Source of the DNA: Candidatus Methanorudis spinitermitis
GTDB taxonomy: Archaea; Methanobacteriota; Methanobacteria; Methanobacteriales; Methanobacteriaceae
Reading direction: 5' to 3'
Length of the DNA: 64,000 bases
Assembly (NCBI GenBank): GCA_031286225.1
Contig: JAITUQ010000038.1
Coordinates: 57,318-121,317, forward strand
Notes under the pieces: model-generated
What the model saw: the letters and a program-made list of their open reading frames with translations, nothing else
Database searches by the model: none
Told to the model about the DNA's origin: nothing
Shown here: positions 27,985-37,831 of the stretch, one piece after another
How positions within the stretch are numbered: the stretch's first letter is position 1
How the letters are laid out: every line of letters begins with the position of its first letter
Made by a program: the position numbers and the translations under genes

Positions 27985-28019
27985 TTAAGTTGAAATTATT
28001 CTTGAAATATTCAACTTAA
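27985..28019 (-). promoter_or_regulatory. Inverted repeat operator upstream of the DUF2193-like gene
   Basis: TTAAGTTGAA (27985-27994) and TTCAACTTAA (28010-28019) are exact inverted copies with a 15-base spacer. On the minus strand a TATA-like ATACTATATACATA lies at about 28022-28035, so the repeat covers the predicted start. Strong operator candidate. Confidence 0.55.
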
Positions 28020-28035
28020 TATGTATATAGTATCA

Positions 28036-28402
28036 TGTTATGTAATTACTTATTTATAAATTTAATTATTATTATCATAAAAAAAAATAATAAAAATGAA
28101 AAAAGCATATACTTTTTATTGTAAATGAAATTTATTTAATTATATAAAATATATTAGATTTAATAATAAAATTAGTGTAATTTATTAAAAATTAAAAAGA
28201 TAGATTTAAATAAGTATTTTAAATGAAAAAATTAAAGAGATAAATTAAAATAAATATTTTAAATGAAAAAAATAAAAATAAATGAAAAAAATAGATATTA
28301 ATAGGTATTATACAAATAATTAAAGATTAATATTAAAAATTAGTAGCATAATTATTTAAAAATAAAAATTAAAAAAAATTGATTTTAATTAGTGATTTAA
28401 TT
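28036..28402. other. Intergenic, A+T-rich
   Basis: No gene. Direct repeats of a unit like TAAATAAGTATTTTAAATGA occur at about 28207 and 28247. Confidence 0.45.
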
Positions 28403-29584
28403 TTATATTAATTTACCTAATTTAAGCAAAGCTTTAGGTGAAACTTTAACTAAACTTTTAACAAGCTCTGTTGTACTAACTTTTTTAAACTCAATATCTT
28501 GGAATGCTTTAGCTACTGAATCGAGCTCCTCATCAGATAATGAAAGTGCATAATCTTTTACTTTAAGATATTTATCTATTTCATCTCCAATATCTTCTCT
28601 AACATTCTTATCATATTGTTTTAATTTTTTTTCAGAGTAATCCTCTTCTACAATAGCTTCTGCAGCTACAATACCTGCATGCATTCCACCAGTCATTCCA
28701 CTAATGATTCCTCCACCAGTTAATGGGTTTACTTGACCTGCTGCATCTCCAACTACAAGTAAATTATCGCCGTAGATCTTTTTAGGCATTCCACCAACTG
28801 GATCTCCACCTACATTTAACTCAACTGCTTGAGCATTTTGAGTAGCTGGACAATTCTCTACAAATTCAATTAAATGTTGGTAAGCTGTTTTATCAGTATC
28901 AAGAGCTATTACTGCAAGTCCAACATTAGCTATGTCTTCACCTTTAGGAAAAATCCAAGCATAACCTCCAGGAGCTACACTTCCAAAGTAAAATTCGATG
29001 ACATCTTGCTTTTCCATCTCGACTCCACACATTTCAAATTGGATTCCAGATTCCATATTTTTTGCTTTGGTGGCTGTTTTAAGTCCTGCCCATCTAGCTA
29101 CTCTTGACTCTGGTCCATCAGCAGCTATTATAATTTTTGCCTTAATTTCAAATAAATCTTCCATATGTTCACAAGTAACAATATAGCTATCTTTATCTTT
29201 TTTCATTCCTTTAGCTAAAGTTTTCACCCGAATTTCAGCTCCAGCTCTTGCAGCATCCATTGCCATGTGTTTATCAAAAACTTTTCTCTCAAGAATGTAT
29301 CCAGCTTCAGGAAGCTTAATTTCATCAGAAGTCATCCATACATTAGTTCCATTTGGAGATACAAGTCGTACCCCATCTAATTCTTTAGTTACCCATCGTG
29401 GATTTGGCTTAATTCCAAGATTTTCTAATCCTCCTTTAGATACTCCTTCTGCACATCTTTTTGGAGCTCCAATTTCAGATTTTTTATCAATTAAAATTAC
29501 ATCTGCTCCACCTAAAGCAGCATGTTTAGCTGCTGATGATCCTGCAGGTCCTGATCCAATTACTAATACATCAGTTTTTATCAT
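28403..29584 (-). CDS. Geranylgeranyl reductase (digeranylgeranylglycerophospholipid reductase)
   Basis: 393 residues of the GGR flavoprotein family. It saturates the geranylgeranyl chains of archaeal membrane lipids. FAD motif VIGSGPAGSSAA at residues 8-19; CAEGVSKGGLENLG near 43; ADGPESRVARWAG near 155; FAD motif GDAAGQVNPLTGGGI near 275. ATG with weak GAGATGATA upstream. The gene for a 2[4Fe-4S] ferredoxin lies 26 bases upstream on the same strand, matching the ferredoxin dependence reported for Methanosarcina GGR. It acts at the cytosolic face of the membrane. Confidence 0.9.
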   Translation of the reverse strand: MIKTDVLVIGSGPAGSSAAKHAALGGADVILIDKKSEIGAPKRCAEGVSKGGLENLGIKPNPRWVTKELDGVRLVSPNGTNVWMTSDEIKLPEAGYILERKVFDKHMAMDAARAGAEIRVKTLAKGMKKDKDSYIVTCEHMEDLFEIKAKIIIAADGPESRVARWAGLKTATKAKNMESGIQFEMCGVEMEKQDVIEFYFGSVAPGGYAWIFPKGEDIANVGLAVIALDTDKTAYQHLIEFVENCPATQNAQAVELNVGGDPVGGMPKKIYGDNLLVVGDAAGQVNPLTGGGIISGMTGGMHAGIVAAEAIVEEDYSEKKLKQYDKNVREDIGDEIDKYLKVKDYALSLSDEELDSVAKAFQDIEFKKVSTTELVKSLVKVSPKALLKLGKLI

Positions 29585-29610
29585 AATATCATCTCGAAAA
29601 TAATCTTTAT

Positions 29611-29775
29611 TTATCCTTTTTCTAAGGCACTAATAGGACAAGCTTTAACACACGTGTTGCATTCTTTACAATCTTTATCATCGAAAATTAAAGTTATTTC
29701 TTTAACTTCTATTAAGTTCTTTGGGCATACACCTGCACATTCTCCGCAATACATACACCAGTCTTTAACTATCAT
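29611..29775 (-). CDS. 2[4Fe-4S] ferredoxin
   Basis: 54 residues with two complete cluster motifs, CMYCGECAGVCP near residue 7 and CKECNTCVKACP near residue 36. ATG with GGAGATTTTC upstream. It lies immediately before the geranylgeranyl reductase gene and is probably co-transcribed, so its likely job is to deliver electrons to that enzyme. Too short for ordinary ORF cut-offs. Confidence 0.93.
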   Translation of the reverse strand: MIVKDWCMYCGECAGVCPKNLIEVKEITLIFDDKDCKECNTCVKACPISALEKG

Positions 29776-30247
29776 GAAAATCTCCTAATATATTAAATTA
29801 TAATAATAAAATATTTATTCTTAAAATCAATATCTTCATTAAAATTTTATATGAAAATTAAAATAATTAAAAAATGTTTTTATTTTATAAAAATTTTAAT
29901 CTAAGAAAAATTAAAATAAAAAAAATATTATTGTAATAATTTCATTAGTAAATCTTAAAAAGCCAATTTAATCAATTAAAATGGTTAATAATCATTTAAA
30001 GTTAAAACAAATAATATTTGTAAATTTAATTAGTCCATACTACTATTTAAAATTTACTTAATTTTTAATAAATTTCATTTTTTAAATAAAAAGATTATTA
30101 TCACTAACATTTAAGAAAATTATAATGTTCCATTGATTAAAAAAATAAAAAAAAGATTTTTAATCATTTTTATATTTAACTTATTTATAATATGCAATTA
30201 TAATAAATATATAAAAATTAATAAATAATATAAACTAATTAATTAGA
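29776..30247. other. Intergenic, no gene seen
   Basis: 470 bases of A+T-rich DNA between the ferredoxin start and the 3' end of the acyltransferase gene. Promoter of the ferredoxin-reductase unit expected near 29800-29860; nothing else recognised. Confidence 0.45.
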
Positions 30248-30859
30248 TTATTTGAGCATATTTGGAACTCTTAGTTTAATTGGTAAAGGTTTAATCTTAG
30301 CTGGAGTACCAATAGCTAAATAATAAGGAGGGACACTTCGTGTAACTACTGCTCCTGCTGCCACTATTGCTCCTTCCCCAACTTCAATATTTGACAAAAA
30401 TGTCGTATTAGCTCCAATAGAAGCACCTTTTCTAATTTGAGGACCTTTTAATTTATATTCAACTCTAACAGGATATCTATCATTGGTAAAACAAGAACAT
30501 GGTCCTATAAAAACATTATCTTCAATAAAACTTTTTCTAGGTATATAAACATTAGATTGTATGCTAATATCATTTCCAATTGTACATTCACCTTCAACAA
30601 TACTATTAGTTCCAATTAAAACATTGTTTCCAATCTTAGTTTGTTCTCTTATGACTACATTGTGACCAGTCTTAAAATTATCACCAATAACAACATCGTT
30701 ATAAATTACAGTATTTGAACGAAGAATAAATTTTTTACCTAATACTGGGTCCTTACTGAACTTTTTATAGTTAACACCAATTTTAACATTATCTTTAGCT
30801 AATTCAGTTTTATTAATATCATTTTCATCATTGAATATGCCTAAAAAACTAGCCATCAT
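30248..30859 (-). CDS. Hexapeptide-repeat acyltransferase, WbbJ/WlbB-like
   Basis: 203 residues with a left-handed beta-helix of [LIV]GxxxX hexapeptides through residues 25-165 ([26 protein letters not shown] and similar). Acetyl-CoA-type end: [41 protein letters not shown]. The closest named group acetylates amino-sugars of nucleotide sugars (WlbB/WbpD type), which would fit surface glycan or pseudomurein decoration. Two adjacent ATGs (30859 and 30856) are possible starts. No sugar-pathway gene is adjacent apart from galE several kilobases away. Confidence 0.8.
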   Translation of the reverse strand: MMASFLGIFNDENDINKTELAKDNVKIGVNYKKFSKDPVLGKKFILRSNTVIYNDVVIGDNFKTGHNVVIREQTKIGNNVLIGTNSIVEGECTIGNDISIQSNVYIPRKSFIEDNVFIGPCSCFTNDRYPVRVEYKLKGPQIRKGASIGANTTFLSNIEVGEGAIVAAGAVVTRSVPPYYLAIGTPAKIKPLPIKLRVPNMLK

Positions 30860-31150
30860 ACCATTCCATTTATAATATAAATTATTAAATTTATTAATGT
30901 CAAAATCACATTAAATTTTCTATAACAATTTATAATAATTAATAAAAGACTATTAATAAAATAATTATACGATAAAAATTAAGAGTATATATGTTTTGAT
31001 ATATATTTATCTATATTTTTTAATATACTTAATATGATTTATTGAATATATATTTATTATCTTATTGTAAAAGTATTTTTTCCATTTATCAAAAACTTAA
31101 AGAAAAATAATATAAAAACTAGGATTTTTTTTACTAATCATGGTGAAAAA

Positions 31151-32215
31151 TTGAAATTTTCTAAAAATGAATTAATCAAACATATAAAAAGAATAAGGAA
31201 AGAAATTAATCATAAAGATTCTGAAATTAACATAAAAGAATTATTATTCAATGACGAAAAAAATGAGTTATGGATTATAACTTTAGATCGCCCTGACAAA
31301 TCTGCTATTATTGGAAAAGGAGGATGGGTAGTTGGAAAACTAAAAGAAAAGCTTAATTTAAATAAAATACATGTTAATAGCTATTCTGACTATCTATTAA
31401 AAAAATATCAAATGGATCTTTCTTTAATTAGATTAAATTCTTTCATATCCAAATATCATAGAGAAATTATTCCTTTAAATAATTTAAAAGATTTTTTAGA
31501 AGAAAAAATAAAAAACATTTATAATTTTGATATAAATAGCTATTTTAAAAACACAAAAAACATTGAAAGCAAAGATCACCAAGCTATTGTTGCATTATCT
31601 GGAGGTGTTGATAGTAGTTTTTCATTAATATTAGCTAAGTATTTGGGATTTAATCCAATAGCTATTACTGTTGATCCAGGAACAATCATTCTTCCAAATC
31701 AATTTAAATATAATATTAAGAAACTATGTGGAAAATTAAATGTTCAACATCAATATTTAAGAGTTGATTATGAAAATATTATTAAAAATTCATTAGATGG
31801 CAAATTTCATCCTTGTGGAAGATGTTCAAGTAATACTGAAGATACTTTATTTAAATTTGCAGCAAAAAAAGATATTGATATAATAATTTTTGGGGATATG
31901 CTTTCAACAGGAACACAGTGTATTATTAATACTGACACTATATTTGAAAAGGATAAAAAAATAAACAAATCATTAGCTAGGTTAAATTTACCAGCTACTC
32001 TTTCTATTGGAAAGGAAGAAATAAAAAATTTAGTAAATAGCTATAACTTAGATATTATTAAAGGATTTGGTTGTCCATTATTATTTGAAGTTCACAAAAA
32101 GTATCCTTATATGAAGAAATTTTCTATTCAACGAATTTTAAGAGAAACCCGTTCAGGTGCATTAGAACCAGGAGAAGCTCTTGATTTAATTTGGAGTTTT
32201 TATAAAATAATATGA
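31151..32215 (+). CDS. PP-loop ATPase with N-terminal KH-like segment
   Basis: 354 residues, TTG start with GGTGA 5 bases upstream. Residues about 48-70 have IIGKGGWVVGKLKEKL, the GxxG loop of a KH RNA-binding domain. Residues about 147-330 are an N-type ATP pyrophosphatase: ALSGGVDSSFS is the PP-loop, followed by CGRCSSNTEDT, ITVDPGT and the late CPLL. This pairing of KH and PP-loop points to a tRNA- or rRNA-modifying enzyme that adenylates its substrate (thiolation or similar). The exact reaction is not known to me. No neighbouring partner gene. Confidence 0.7.
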   Translation: MKFSKNELIKHIKRIRKEINHKDSEINIKELLFNDEKNELWIITLDRPDKSAIIGKGGWVVGKLKEKLNLNKIHVNSYSDYLLKKYQMDLSLIRLNSFISKYHREIIPLNNLKDFLEEKIKNIYNFDINSYFKNTKNIESKDHQAIVALSGGVDSSFSLILAKYLGFNPIAITVDPGTIILPNQFKYNIKKLCGKLNVQHQYLRVDYENIIKNSLDGKFHPCGRCSSNTEDTLFKFAAKKDIDIIIFGDMLSTGTQCIINTDTIFEKDKKINKSLARLNLPATLSIGKEEIKNLVNSYNLDIIKGFGCPLLFEVHKKYPYMKKFSIQRILRETRSGALEPGEALDLIWSFYKII

Positions 32216-32343
32216 TTAAATAATTCATAAAATAAAAATATAATAATAAAAAAAAATATTTCACATTATTACAGAAATATTATTAAAATACAGATTATAT
32301 ATAAAAATAAGATTATATATAAAAATAAGATAAAAGTCATTGC

Positions 32344-32502
32344 TTATAATAAACTTAATACTCCATATATTATTAATACAATCCCTATTACATATGCAAT
32401 AATAGCTGGAAATATAATTATCAATATACCTGCAATAATGGCTATTATTCCTAGCATCCTCATCATGCTTGAATCATTAGATTTAAAAAACATAGATTTC
32501 AT
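32344..32502 (-). CDS. Small membrane protein, DUF3096-like
   Basis: 52 residues. MKSMFFKSNDSSMMRMLG is followed by a hydrophobic stretch with GIIAIIAGILIIIFPAI and AYVIGIVLIIYGVLSLL, two short membrane helices around a Pro-Ala turn. This is the pattern of DUF3096 proteins (GILILxFP..LAYIIGIYLI). No clear ribosome binding site. It lies convergent to the PP-loop gene. Function unknown; sequence pattern convincing for a real gene. Confidence 0.65.
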   Translation of the reverse strand: MKSMFFKSNDSSMMRMLGIIAIIAGILIIIFPAIIAYVIGIVLIIYGVLSLL

Positions 32503-32652
32503 GAAAAACTATATGTAGTTTATTATATATAATATCATTTAAATTGTTAATCAAATATTTTCTATTCAACTATTAAAAATCTAATATTAGTTTTATTCTT
32601 TCAAATGCATAAATTAACGCATAATTTTAAAATTAATAATTGTGGTGATGTT

Positions 32653-33564
32653 ATGAAAGTATGCCCTAGATGTGGATCAAGCAATATTGATTGTGTATCT
32701 CTAAGTGATGAGTCTCTTTGGATTTGTAAAACATGTGAATATACAGGTCCTGTTATAGAAGGGGATGAAGAGTTAATTAGGGAAATTAAGGAAAACTACA
32801 ATGATAAATTAAAAGGAGCAGGTAAAAAAGAAGAAATCAATGAAAAAGATAAAAAAAATCAACCTTTAGATAATGTTATGAAAATATGTCCTAGATGTGG
32901 GTCAGACAACATTGATTGGATAATTCCTCAAAATTGGTCTCGTTGGGTTTGTAAAACATGTAATTATATAGGACCAGTTATTGAAGGTGACGAAAAAATG
33001 ATTAAAGAAATAAGAGAAAATTACATTAAAAAATTAATGAATCAAAAAGAAAAAATCAATGAATCTGACTTAGAAGATGAATCCCTAGAAGATGATTTAA
33101 CTGATGAAGAAATTGAGAAAAAACTCGATGAACTTACCGAAACTGATTTTGATCTAAAAAATTACGAAGAAATTACAGAAAAACTTATAAGTGGAGTAAA
33201 TAGCAATATTATTGAAATTTACAATAATATAATCAAAAAAATTCTAAGCTGGAATAAAAAAATTAAATTAAAAACAATGAATAACTATTTGACCTTTTTA
33301 TATAATAATGAATTTTTAAAAATAAGTTTAAATAAAGATAAAATTAACTTTCAACTATCTTTTAGTGAAGACAACTCATTTGATGATTTTAAAGCTATTA
33401 CAAAAGAAATAACATCAGAAAATGAAGATGATGGAACAACAAAACTTAGTTTTAGTCTAAATAGTTATGATGATATTGAATATGCTTTATTTTTAATTAA
33501 ACAATCATATGCAAATAATAGTAATAATAGCTTTCTTGAAAGGTTTATAGATAAATATTATTAA
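32653..33564 (+). CDS. Twin zinc-ribbon protein with DUF5655-like C-terminus
   Basis: 303 residues from ATG 32653, chosen because GGTGATGTT precedes it; the frame is open back to 32605. Two nearly identical zinc ribbons: CPRCGSSNID...CKTCEYTGPVIEGDE at residues 4-37 and CPRCGSDNID...CKTCNYIGPVIEGDE at about 79-112, clearly an internal duplication. A Lys/Glu linker and an acidic region follow. Residues about 195-300 (KIKLKTMNNYLTFLYNNEFLKISL and LNSYDDIEYALFLIKQSY) resemble DUF5655. Possibly nucleic-acid binding. No TAGCTA sites. Confidence 0.65.
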   Translation: MKVCPRCGSSNIDCVSLSDESLWICKTCEYTGPVIEGDEELIREIKENYNDKLKGAGKKEEINEKDKKNQPLDNVMKICPRCGSDNIDWIIPQNWSRWVCKTCNYIGPVIEGDEKMIKEIRENYIKKLMNQKEKINESDLEDESLEDDLTDEEIEKKLDELTETDFDLKNYEEITEKLISGVNSNIIEIYNNIIKKILSWNKKIKLKTMNNYLTFLYNNEFLKISLNKDKINFQLSFSEDNSFDDFKAITKEITSENEDDGTTKLSFSLNSYDDIEYALFLIKQSYANNSNNSFLERFIDKYY

Positions 33565-33667
33565 CTTATATCTTCTAATAAAATGACAAATCTAGAATCA
33601 AATCCCTGAATATTGATTATTCCATAGATGTCAAAATTTATACAAAAAATTTTAATTTTAGAAACCA

Positions 33668-35092
33668 TTAATCAAAGCATTTACTGCCAAATTCTTCTTT
33701 TAAAAATTTATTCATATTATCACAAGCTAATTGAACCATTTCAGGAGAAGGACCACCAGGAACTTTTCTCATTTTAACATTTTCTAAAGGATCAAGAGCT
33801 TTGTGAATGAGTTCATCATCTAGTTTTAATTCTTCAAAACCAAGTTCTGTAGCTATGCTATCAACAAAATTTGAATCAATATTTTCAGAAGATATATCCT
33901 TATCAATAGCTACATTAACAATTTTACCAACGATTTGATGTGCTGCTCTGAAAGGAATCTTTTTTTCTCTTACAATAATGTCGGCTAAATCAGTAGCTGT
34001 TGCAAAATTTGCTCCTGAAAGTTCCAAGCATCTTTTTTTATTAATACTTATTGATAATGTCATTGGTGTGAGAATATTCAATATATCATGACTTGTTTTT
34101 ATAGAATTCCAAAGATGAGGAGTTATTTCTTGTAAATCTCTATTATATGTATATGGTATAGCTTTTAAAATTGTTAAAATTGTTATTAATTCTCCATTTA
34201 CAATAGCAGATTTAGCTCTTGCAAGCTCAGCAACATCAGGATTCTTTTTTTGAGGCATTATTGATGATGTTGATGAAAATTCATCAGCTATTTCTATTAT
34301 TCCAAATTCATAGCTACTCCAAAGAACTAATTCTTCAGATATTTTAGATAAGGTTGTACATAATGTTGATAAATCAAAAACTGTCTCAGAAATGAAATCT
34401 CTTGCTGAAACACCATCCATTGAGTTTTCTAAATAGCTATCAAACCCTAACAATTTTGTAGTTAACTCCCTATTTATTGGAAAACTTGTGGTAGTCATAG
34501 CTGCTGAACCAAGAGGATTTAAATTAACTCTTTTTCTTGTATCATTTAATCTTTCATAATCTCTTTTTAAAGACTGAGCATATGCCATTAAATGATGAGC
34601 TATTGTTATAGGTTGAGCATGTTGTAAGTGAGTATATCCTATGGTTACAGTTTCTTTATGTTTTTCAGCTAATTCTACTAAGCCATTGATGAATTTTAAG
34701 ATATCTAATCTAATTTCATCAATTTTTTCTCTTAAAACTAATCTTAAATCAGTAGCTATTTGATCATTTCTTGATTTAGCTGTATGCATAAAACCAGCTA
34801 TTTCAAGACCTAGTTTGTCAGTTACGTAATTTTCAATAAGCATGTGGATATCTTCAGCAGCATGGTCAAAATTTAATGCTTTGAATCCCTTTTCTTTAAG
34901 TTCAATTAAAGTTTCAAGAATTTTATCAGCTATTTTCTTATCAATAATCTTTTCTTCCTTTAACATTAGAACATGGGCAAAATTACATTTAATATCAGCA
35001 TTAAAAATAATTTTGTCAGCTTCAAGGGATGAAGTAAACTCAGCTGCCCCTTCAGACATTTTTTTATTGAGTCTCCCATTTCTTAGATTCAA
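33668..35092 (-). CDS. argH: Argininosuccinate lyase
   Basis: 474 residues. It splits argininosuccinate into arginine and fumarate, the last step of arginine synthesis. Fumarase-superfamily signature [11 protein letters not shown] near residue 280, [13 protein letters not shown] near 155, and [13 protein letters not shown] near 107. TTG start with GGTG about 5 bases upstream. Cytosolic tetramer in the family. Another arginine gene, argJ, lies about 24 kb away in the same window, so arginine genes are scattered. Confidence 0.95.
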   Translation of the reverse strand: MNLRNGRLNKKMSEGAAEFTSSLEADKIIFNADIKCNFAHVLMLKEEKIIDKKIADKILETLIELKEKGFKALNFDHAAEDIHMLIENYVTDKLGLEIAGFMHTAKSRNDQIATDLRLVLREKIDEIRLDILKFINGLVELAEKHKETVTIGYTHLQHAQPITIAHHLMAYAQSLKRDYERLNDTRKRVNLNPLGSAAMTTTSFPINRELTTKLLGFDSYLENSMDGVSARDFISETVFDLSTLCTTLSKISEELVLWSSYEFGIIEIADEFSSTSSIMPQKKNPDVAELARAKSAIVNGELITILTILKAIPYTYNRDLQEITPHLWNSIKTSHDILNILTPMTLSISINKKRCLELSGANFATATDLADIIVREKKIPFRAAHQIVGKIVNVAIDKDISSENIDSNFVDSIATELGFEELKLDDELIHKALDPLENVKMRKVPGGPSPEMVQLACDNMNKFLKEEFGSKCFD

Positions 35093-35678
35093 AATTACAC
35101 CAAAAAGTTCTAAGTTTTATAAAATTTTTCTTTTATTATTAATTCACTTTTCTTTAGACAACATTTCTTGAAATTTTCTGTTCTTATAGTTTATTGAATA
35201 TTTGAAAATTTCATTATTATAAAATATAAAATATTCAATTAATATTTTAACCTAATTAACTATTATAAGTTAAAAAAACTCCGATTTCTTTTTATTTTAA
35301 AAATTTAAGTTTTATATGATGTTTTTTAAGTATTTTTTTATAAATATAATTAATAATAAGTAATTTATAATTGTAAAATATTTTTTTAATATCAATTTTA
35401 ATAAATAGATTAATAAGAAATTAATAAATAAACATATAAATCTAATAATGATTATTTAAAAAATTATTTCAAATATTACAGTTAAATTATTTTATATTAG
35501 ATATACTTGTAATGAAAATTTTGTGATGTTCTAGAAATAAGAAAATTGCTCATTGAGTTGAAGTAAAAAGTGAGTATTTAATATAAGTTAAAAAAATCCC
35601 ATAATTTTCATTTTTAATAAATTAAGAATAAAATAATTATGAATTTACATATTATTGAATTTATAACAAATAAAAATA
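35093..35678. other. Intergenic, no gene seen
   Basis: 590 bases between the argH start and the last gene of the ribosomal cluster. One less A+T-rich patch (35515-35575) has GTGATG and a short inverted pair CTCATT/AGTGAG. I tested it as a box C/D RNA and found no box D. Probably the promoter of argH plus the end of the ribosomal transcript. Confidence 0.4.
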
Positions 35679-35834
35679 TTATTCTTTAGTTTTCATTTCA
35701 GTATATCCACATTTACCACAAGAATATCTATCACCATGATCTGCCATGAATACTCCACTTGAACATCTTGGGCAAAACGGGTTTTTTCTTTTTATTTTGT
35801 CACCATCAACTTCATAAAGACTGGACTTCTTCAT
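35679..35834 (-). CDS. rps27ae: Ribosomal protein S27ae
   Basis: 51 residues. Zinc ribbon [26 protein letters not shown], exactly as in archaeal S27ae. Small-subunit protein. ATG with GAGGATGAAATT upstream; 11 bases after rps24e, and last gene of the cluster. Confidence 0.95.
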   Translation of the reverse strand: MKKSSLYEVDGDKIKRKNPFCPRCSSGVFMADHGDRYSCGKCGYTEMKTKE

Positions 35835-35845
35835 AATTTCATCCT

Positions 35846-36250
35846 CTATTCTTCTTCAGTAGGTTTTTCCTCATCAGATTCTTCTTCAGTAGAACTTTCT
35901 TCACTGGATTCTTCTTCAGTAGGTTTTTCTTCAATATTATTTTCTATTTCCTCTTCTTCTGCAGGAACTTTAGCTTCTTGATTTTTATCTAGCACATGTT
36001 TAGTTTCTATATCTTTTAAACTATTTTCAGAATCATAAACTTTAGCATAACCAGCAGCTTTTGCTTCACCAAAGTGAGGTTGAATAGAATCAACAACAAT
36101 AAATTCTTTTTTAGTATTTAACAAAGCTACTAATTTATTTTTAACATTCAATAATTGAGGGGTAGCTTCACCTTCATATAAACAGTTAAATTTTATTTCA
36201 GTCCTATCTAAAACTTTGTTCTCTTTTTTTTCTAATATATCAATTTCCAT
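35846..36250 (-). CDS. rps24e: Ribosomal protein S24e with acidic tail
   Basis: 134 residues. The first 95 are a normal S24e ([20 protein letters not shown], then [14 protein letters not shown]). The last 38 are extra, almost all Glu, Ser, Thr and Pro, built from repeats of EEKPTEEE and [10 protein letters not shown]. Archaeal S24e normally stops at about 100 residues. The tail is disordered and strongly negative, unusual for an RNA-binding protein. Sits between dephospho-CoA kinase and S27ae, the usual archaeal order. Confidence 0.92.
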   Translation of the reverse strand: MEIDILEKKENKVLDRTEIKFNCLYEGEATPQLLNVKNKLVALLNTKKEFIVVDSIQPHFGEAKAAGYAKVYDSENSLKDIETKHVLDKNQEAKVPAEEEEIENNIEEKPTEEESSEESSTEEESDEEKPTEEE

Positions 36251-36293
36251 AATATCCTCTTTCTAATATAGTAATTTCTTGCTAGTAAACCTA

Positions 36294-36812
36294 TTAATTA
36301 CGATGATTAATGTTATTGATTTTTTTCAATGATTTAACAAGTTCACCAGCTTTATTTTTTACAGAATTCACATCAACAAAAACTAATCCTTCATTTGGTT
36401 GTCCATACAAAACAACAGATTCATCAGGAGCCATAATTATACAGGGAAGAACTGCAAGATCTTCTTCCCCATCAACAATAATTAATTGATTTTTTACATT
36501 TGTTGAATTGGTGAAAGCTTTCTCTATGGTTTCCCATAGATTTTCTGTAATGGTTCCTGGAGGATTTTTTGCTCTTAATATGTTATTTGTATAAATAATT
36601 TTATAATTATGAATTTTTCTTTGAATAAGATTATCAATAATACTAATATTTGGAAATATATCATTTACAACAAGATTTTTTGTTGTAGCATCTCCAACAG
36701 AAATTAAAAATTTAGCAATTTTAATATCATTAACTGCATCATCAAAAGAAGAATATAATTTTCCCAAAGGCTTTTTAAACTCAGATCTCAAAGTATTTTC
36801 TAATTTCAACAA
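36294..36812 (-). CDS. GTP-dependent dephospho-CoA kinase (DUF359)
   Basis: 172 residues of the DUF359 family, shown in Thermococcus to phosphorylate dephospho-CoA with GTP, completing coenzyme A. Conserved stretches: VGDATTKNL near residue 40, AKNPPGTITENLW near 82, and LIIVDGEEDLAVLPCIIMAPDESVVLYGQPNEG near 112-145. Archaeal genomes often keep it between spt4 and rps24e, as here, which backs the call. Cytosolic. Confidence 0.88.
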   Translation of the reverse strand: MLKLENTLRSEFKKPLGKLYSSFDDAVNDIKIAKFLISVGDATTKNLVVNDIFPNISIIDNLIQRKIHNYKIIYTNNILRAKNPPGTITENLWETIEKAFTNSTNVKNQLIIVDGEEDLAVLPCIIMAPDESVVLYGQPNEGLVFVDVNSVKNKAGELVKSLKKINNINHRN

Positions 36813-37049
36813 TATTTAACCTCATAGAATGCATTTAATAATTTATTAATAAATTATAAATTATATATTATTTATTGTTTTTTTTTAAATGATTGTATAT
36901 TAAAACATTACTCAAATTTTTAATAATAATTATATTTAATCTATAATAAAATCTAATATTATCTTTTACAATTAATATGTTTAATTTTTATTTTAAATCT
37001 AATATTTTATTTATAAATAAATATGTTTAGTTTAAATTAAATTCAAATA

Positions 37050-37232
37050 TTATCTAACTCTCAGTGCATATTCGCCAGCTAAAGTGATTTTAAGCTCATT
37101 AGCAATATCAGAATTTTCTGGATCAATTATCACTAATAATCCACTCCAATTAGTTGAAGTTGGACTATCACAAACAGGGCAACGTTCTTTAGTAGATGTT
37201 CTCTTACAAGAAGTACAAGATTTTAAGCTCAT
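37050..37232 (-). CDS. spt4: Transcription elongation factor Spt4
   Basis: 60 residues. One zinc ribbon, [16 protein letters not shown] near residue 6, then the compact [17 protein letters not shown] typical of Spt4. It pairs with Spt5 on RNA polymerase to raise processivity. Overlaps the end of rpo7 by 4 bases, so translation is coupled. Confidence 0.94.
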   Translation of the reverse strand: MSLKSCTSCKRTSTKERCPVCDSPTSTNWSGLLVIIDPENSDIANELKITLAGEYALRVR

Positions 37233-37786
37233 GATTTAACCTTCTTTTTTTCTTTTTCAATCCATTCAAATCTACCCAAGCCATATTGTCTCATAGTAAG
37301 ACCAATTCTAGTTTCTTTCATTGATTTACCCTTAAAACTGACAGCTACAATTCTTGCTCTAACTTTATTTCCTTCTTCAAGGATTTTTTTAGATTCTTTA
37401 CCAAGTAGTGCTCCTCTTTTGTGATCATAATTAATATAATCATCAGTAACTTGTGATACATGAACTAGACCATCCATAGGTCCCATTCTTATAAATGCTC
37501 CAAATTCAGCTATTTCAATAACTTCTCCTTCAATAATCTCTTGTAATTCAGGTTTATAAAATAATGCATTAAATAAAACGTCATGATATACGGCACCATC
37601 ACCCATTATTACTTTTCCTTCGCCAATTTCCTCTATGTCATTTATGCTAACAAGTAAACCTAATTTTTTATCAAGTTTTCCATTATATGTTTCATTTAAT
37701 GTTTCAATAGCTACTTCTTCTAGAGGATCCTCGAATCTATAAGGTGGGATTCTAACAGTGCCCTCAATTTTAGATAAATAATACAA
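37229..37786 (-). CDS. rpo7: RNA polymerase subunit Rpo7 (E')
   Basis: 185 residues. Stalk subunit partner of Rpo4. N-terminal RNP-like part (residues 1-80) and S1 RNA-binding domain (about 82-165: [28 protein letters not shown]). TTG start supported by GAGGGG six bases upstream. Followed with overlap by spt4, as in most archaea. Confidence 0.94.
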   Translation of the reverse strand: MYYLSKIEGTVRIPPYRFEDPLEEVAIETLNETYNGKLDKKLGLLVSINDIEEIGEGKVIMGDGAVYHDVLFNALFYKPELQEIIEGEVIEIAEFGAFIRMGPMDGLVHVSQVTDDYINYDHKRGALLGKESKKILEEGNKVRARIVAVSFKGKSMKETRIGLTMRQYGLGRFEWIEKEKKKVKS

Positions 37787-37831
37787 ACAAACCCCTCATT
37801 GGCTTTTATAAATTATGTTGTAGATTAATGG

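Noticed and set aside
29265..29603. 112-codon plus-strand frame opposite the geranylgeranyl reductase
   Set aside because: Shadow of the conserved minus-strand gene, with no family resemblance.
35515..35575. Box C/D guide RNA suggested by GTGATG
   Set aside because: No box D (CTGA) at a suitable distance and no closing stem.
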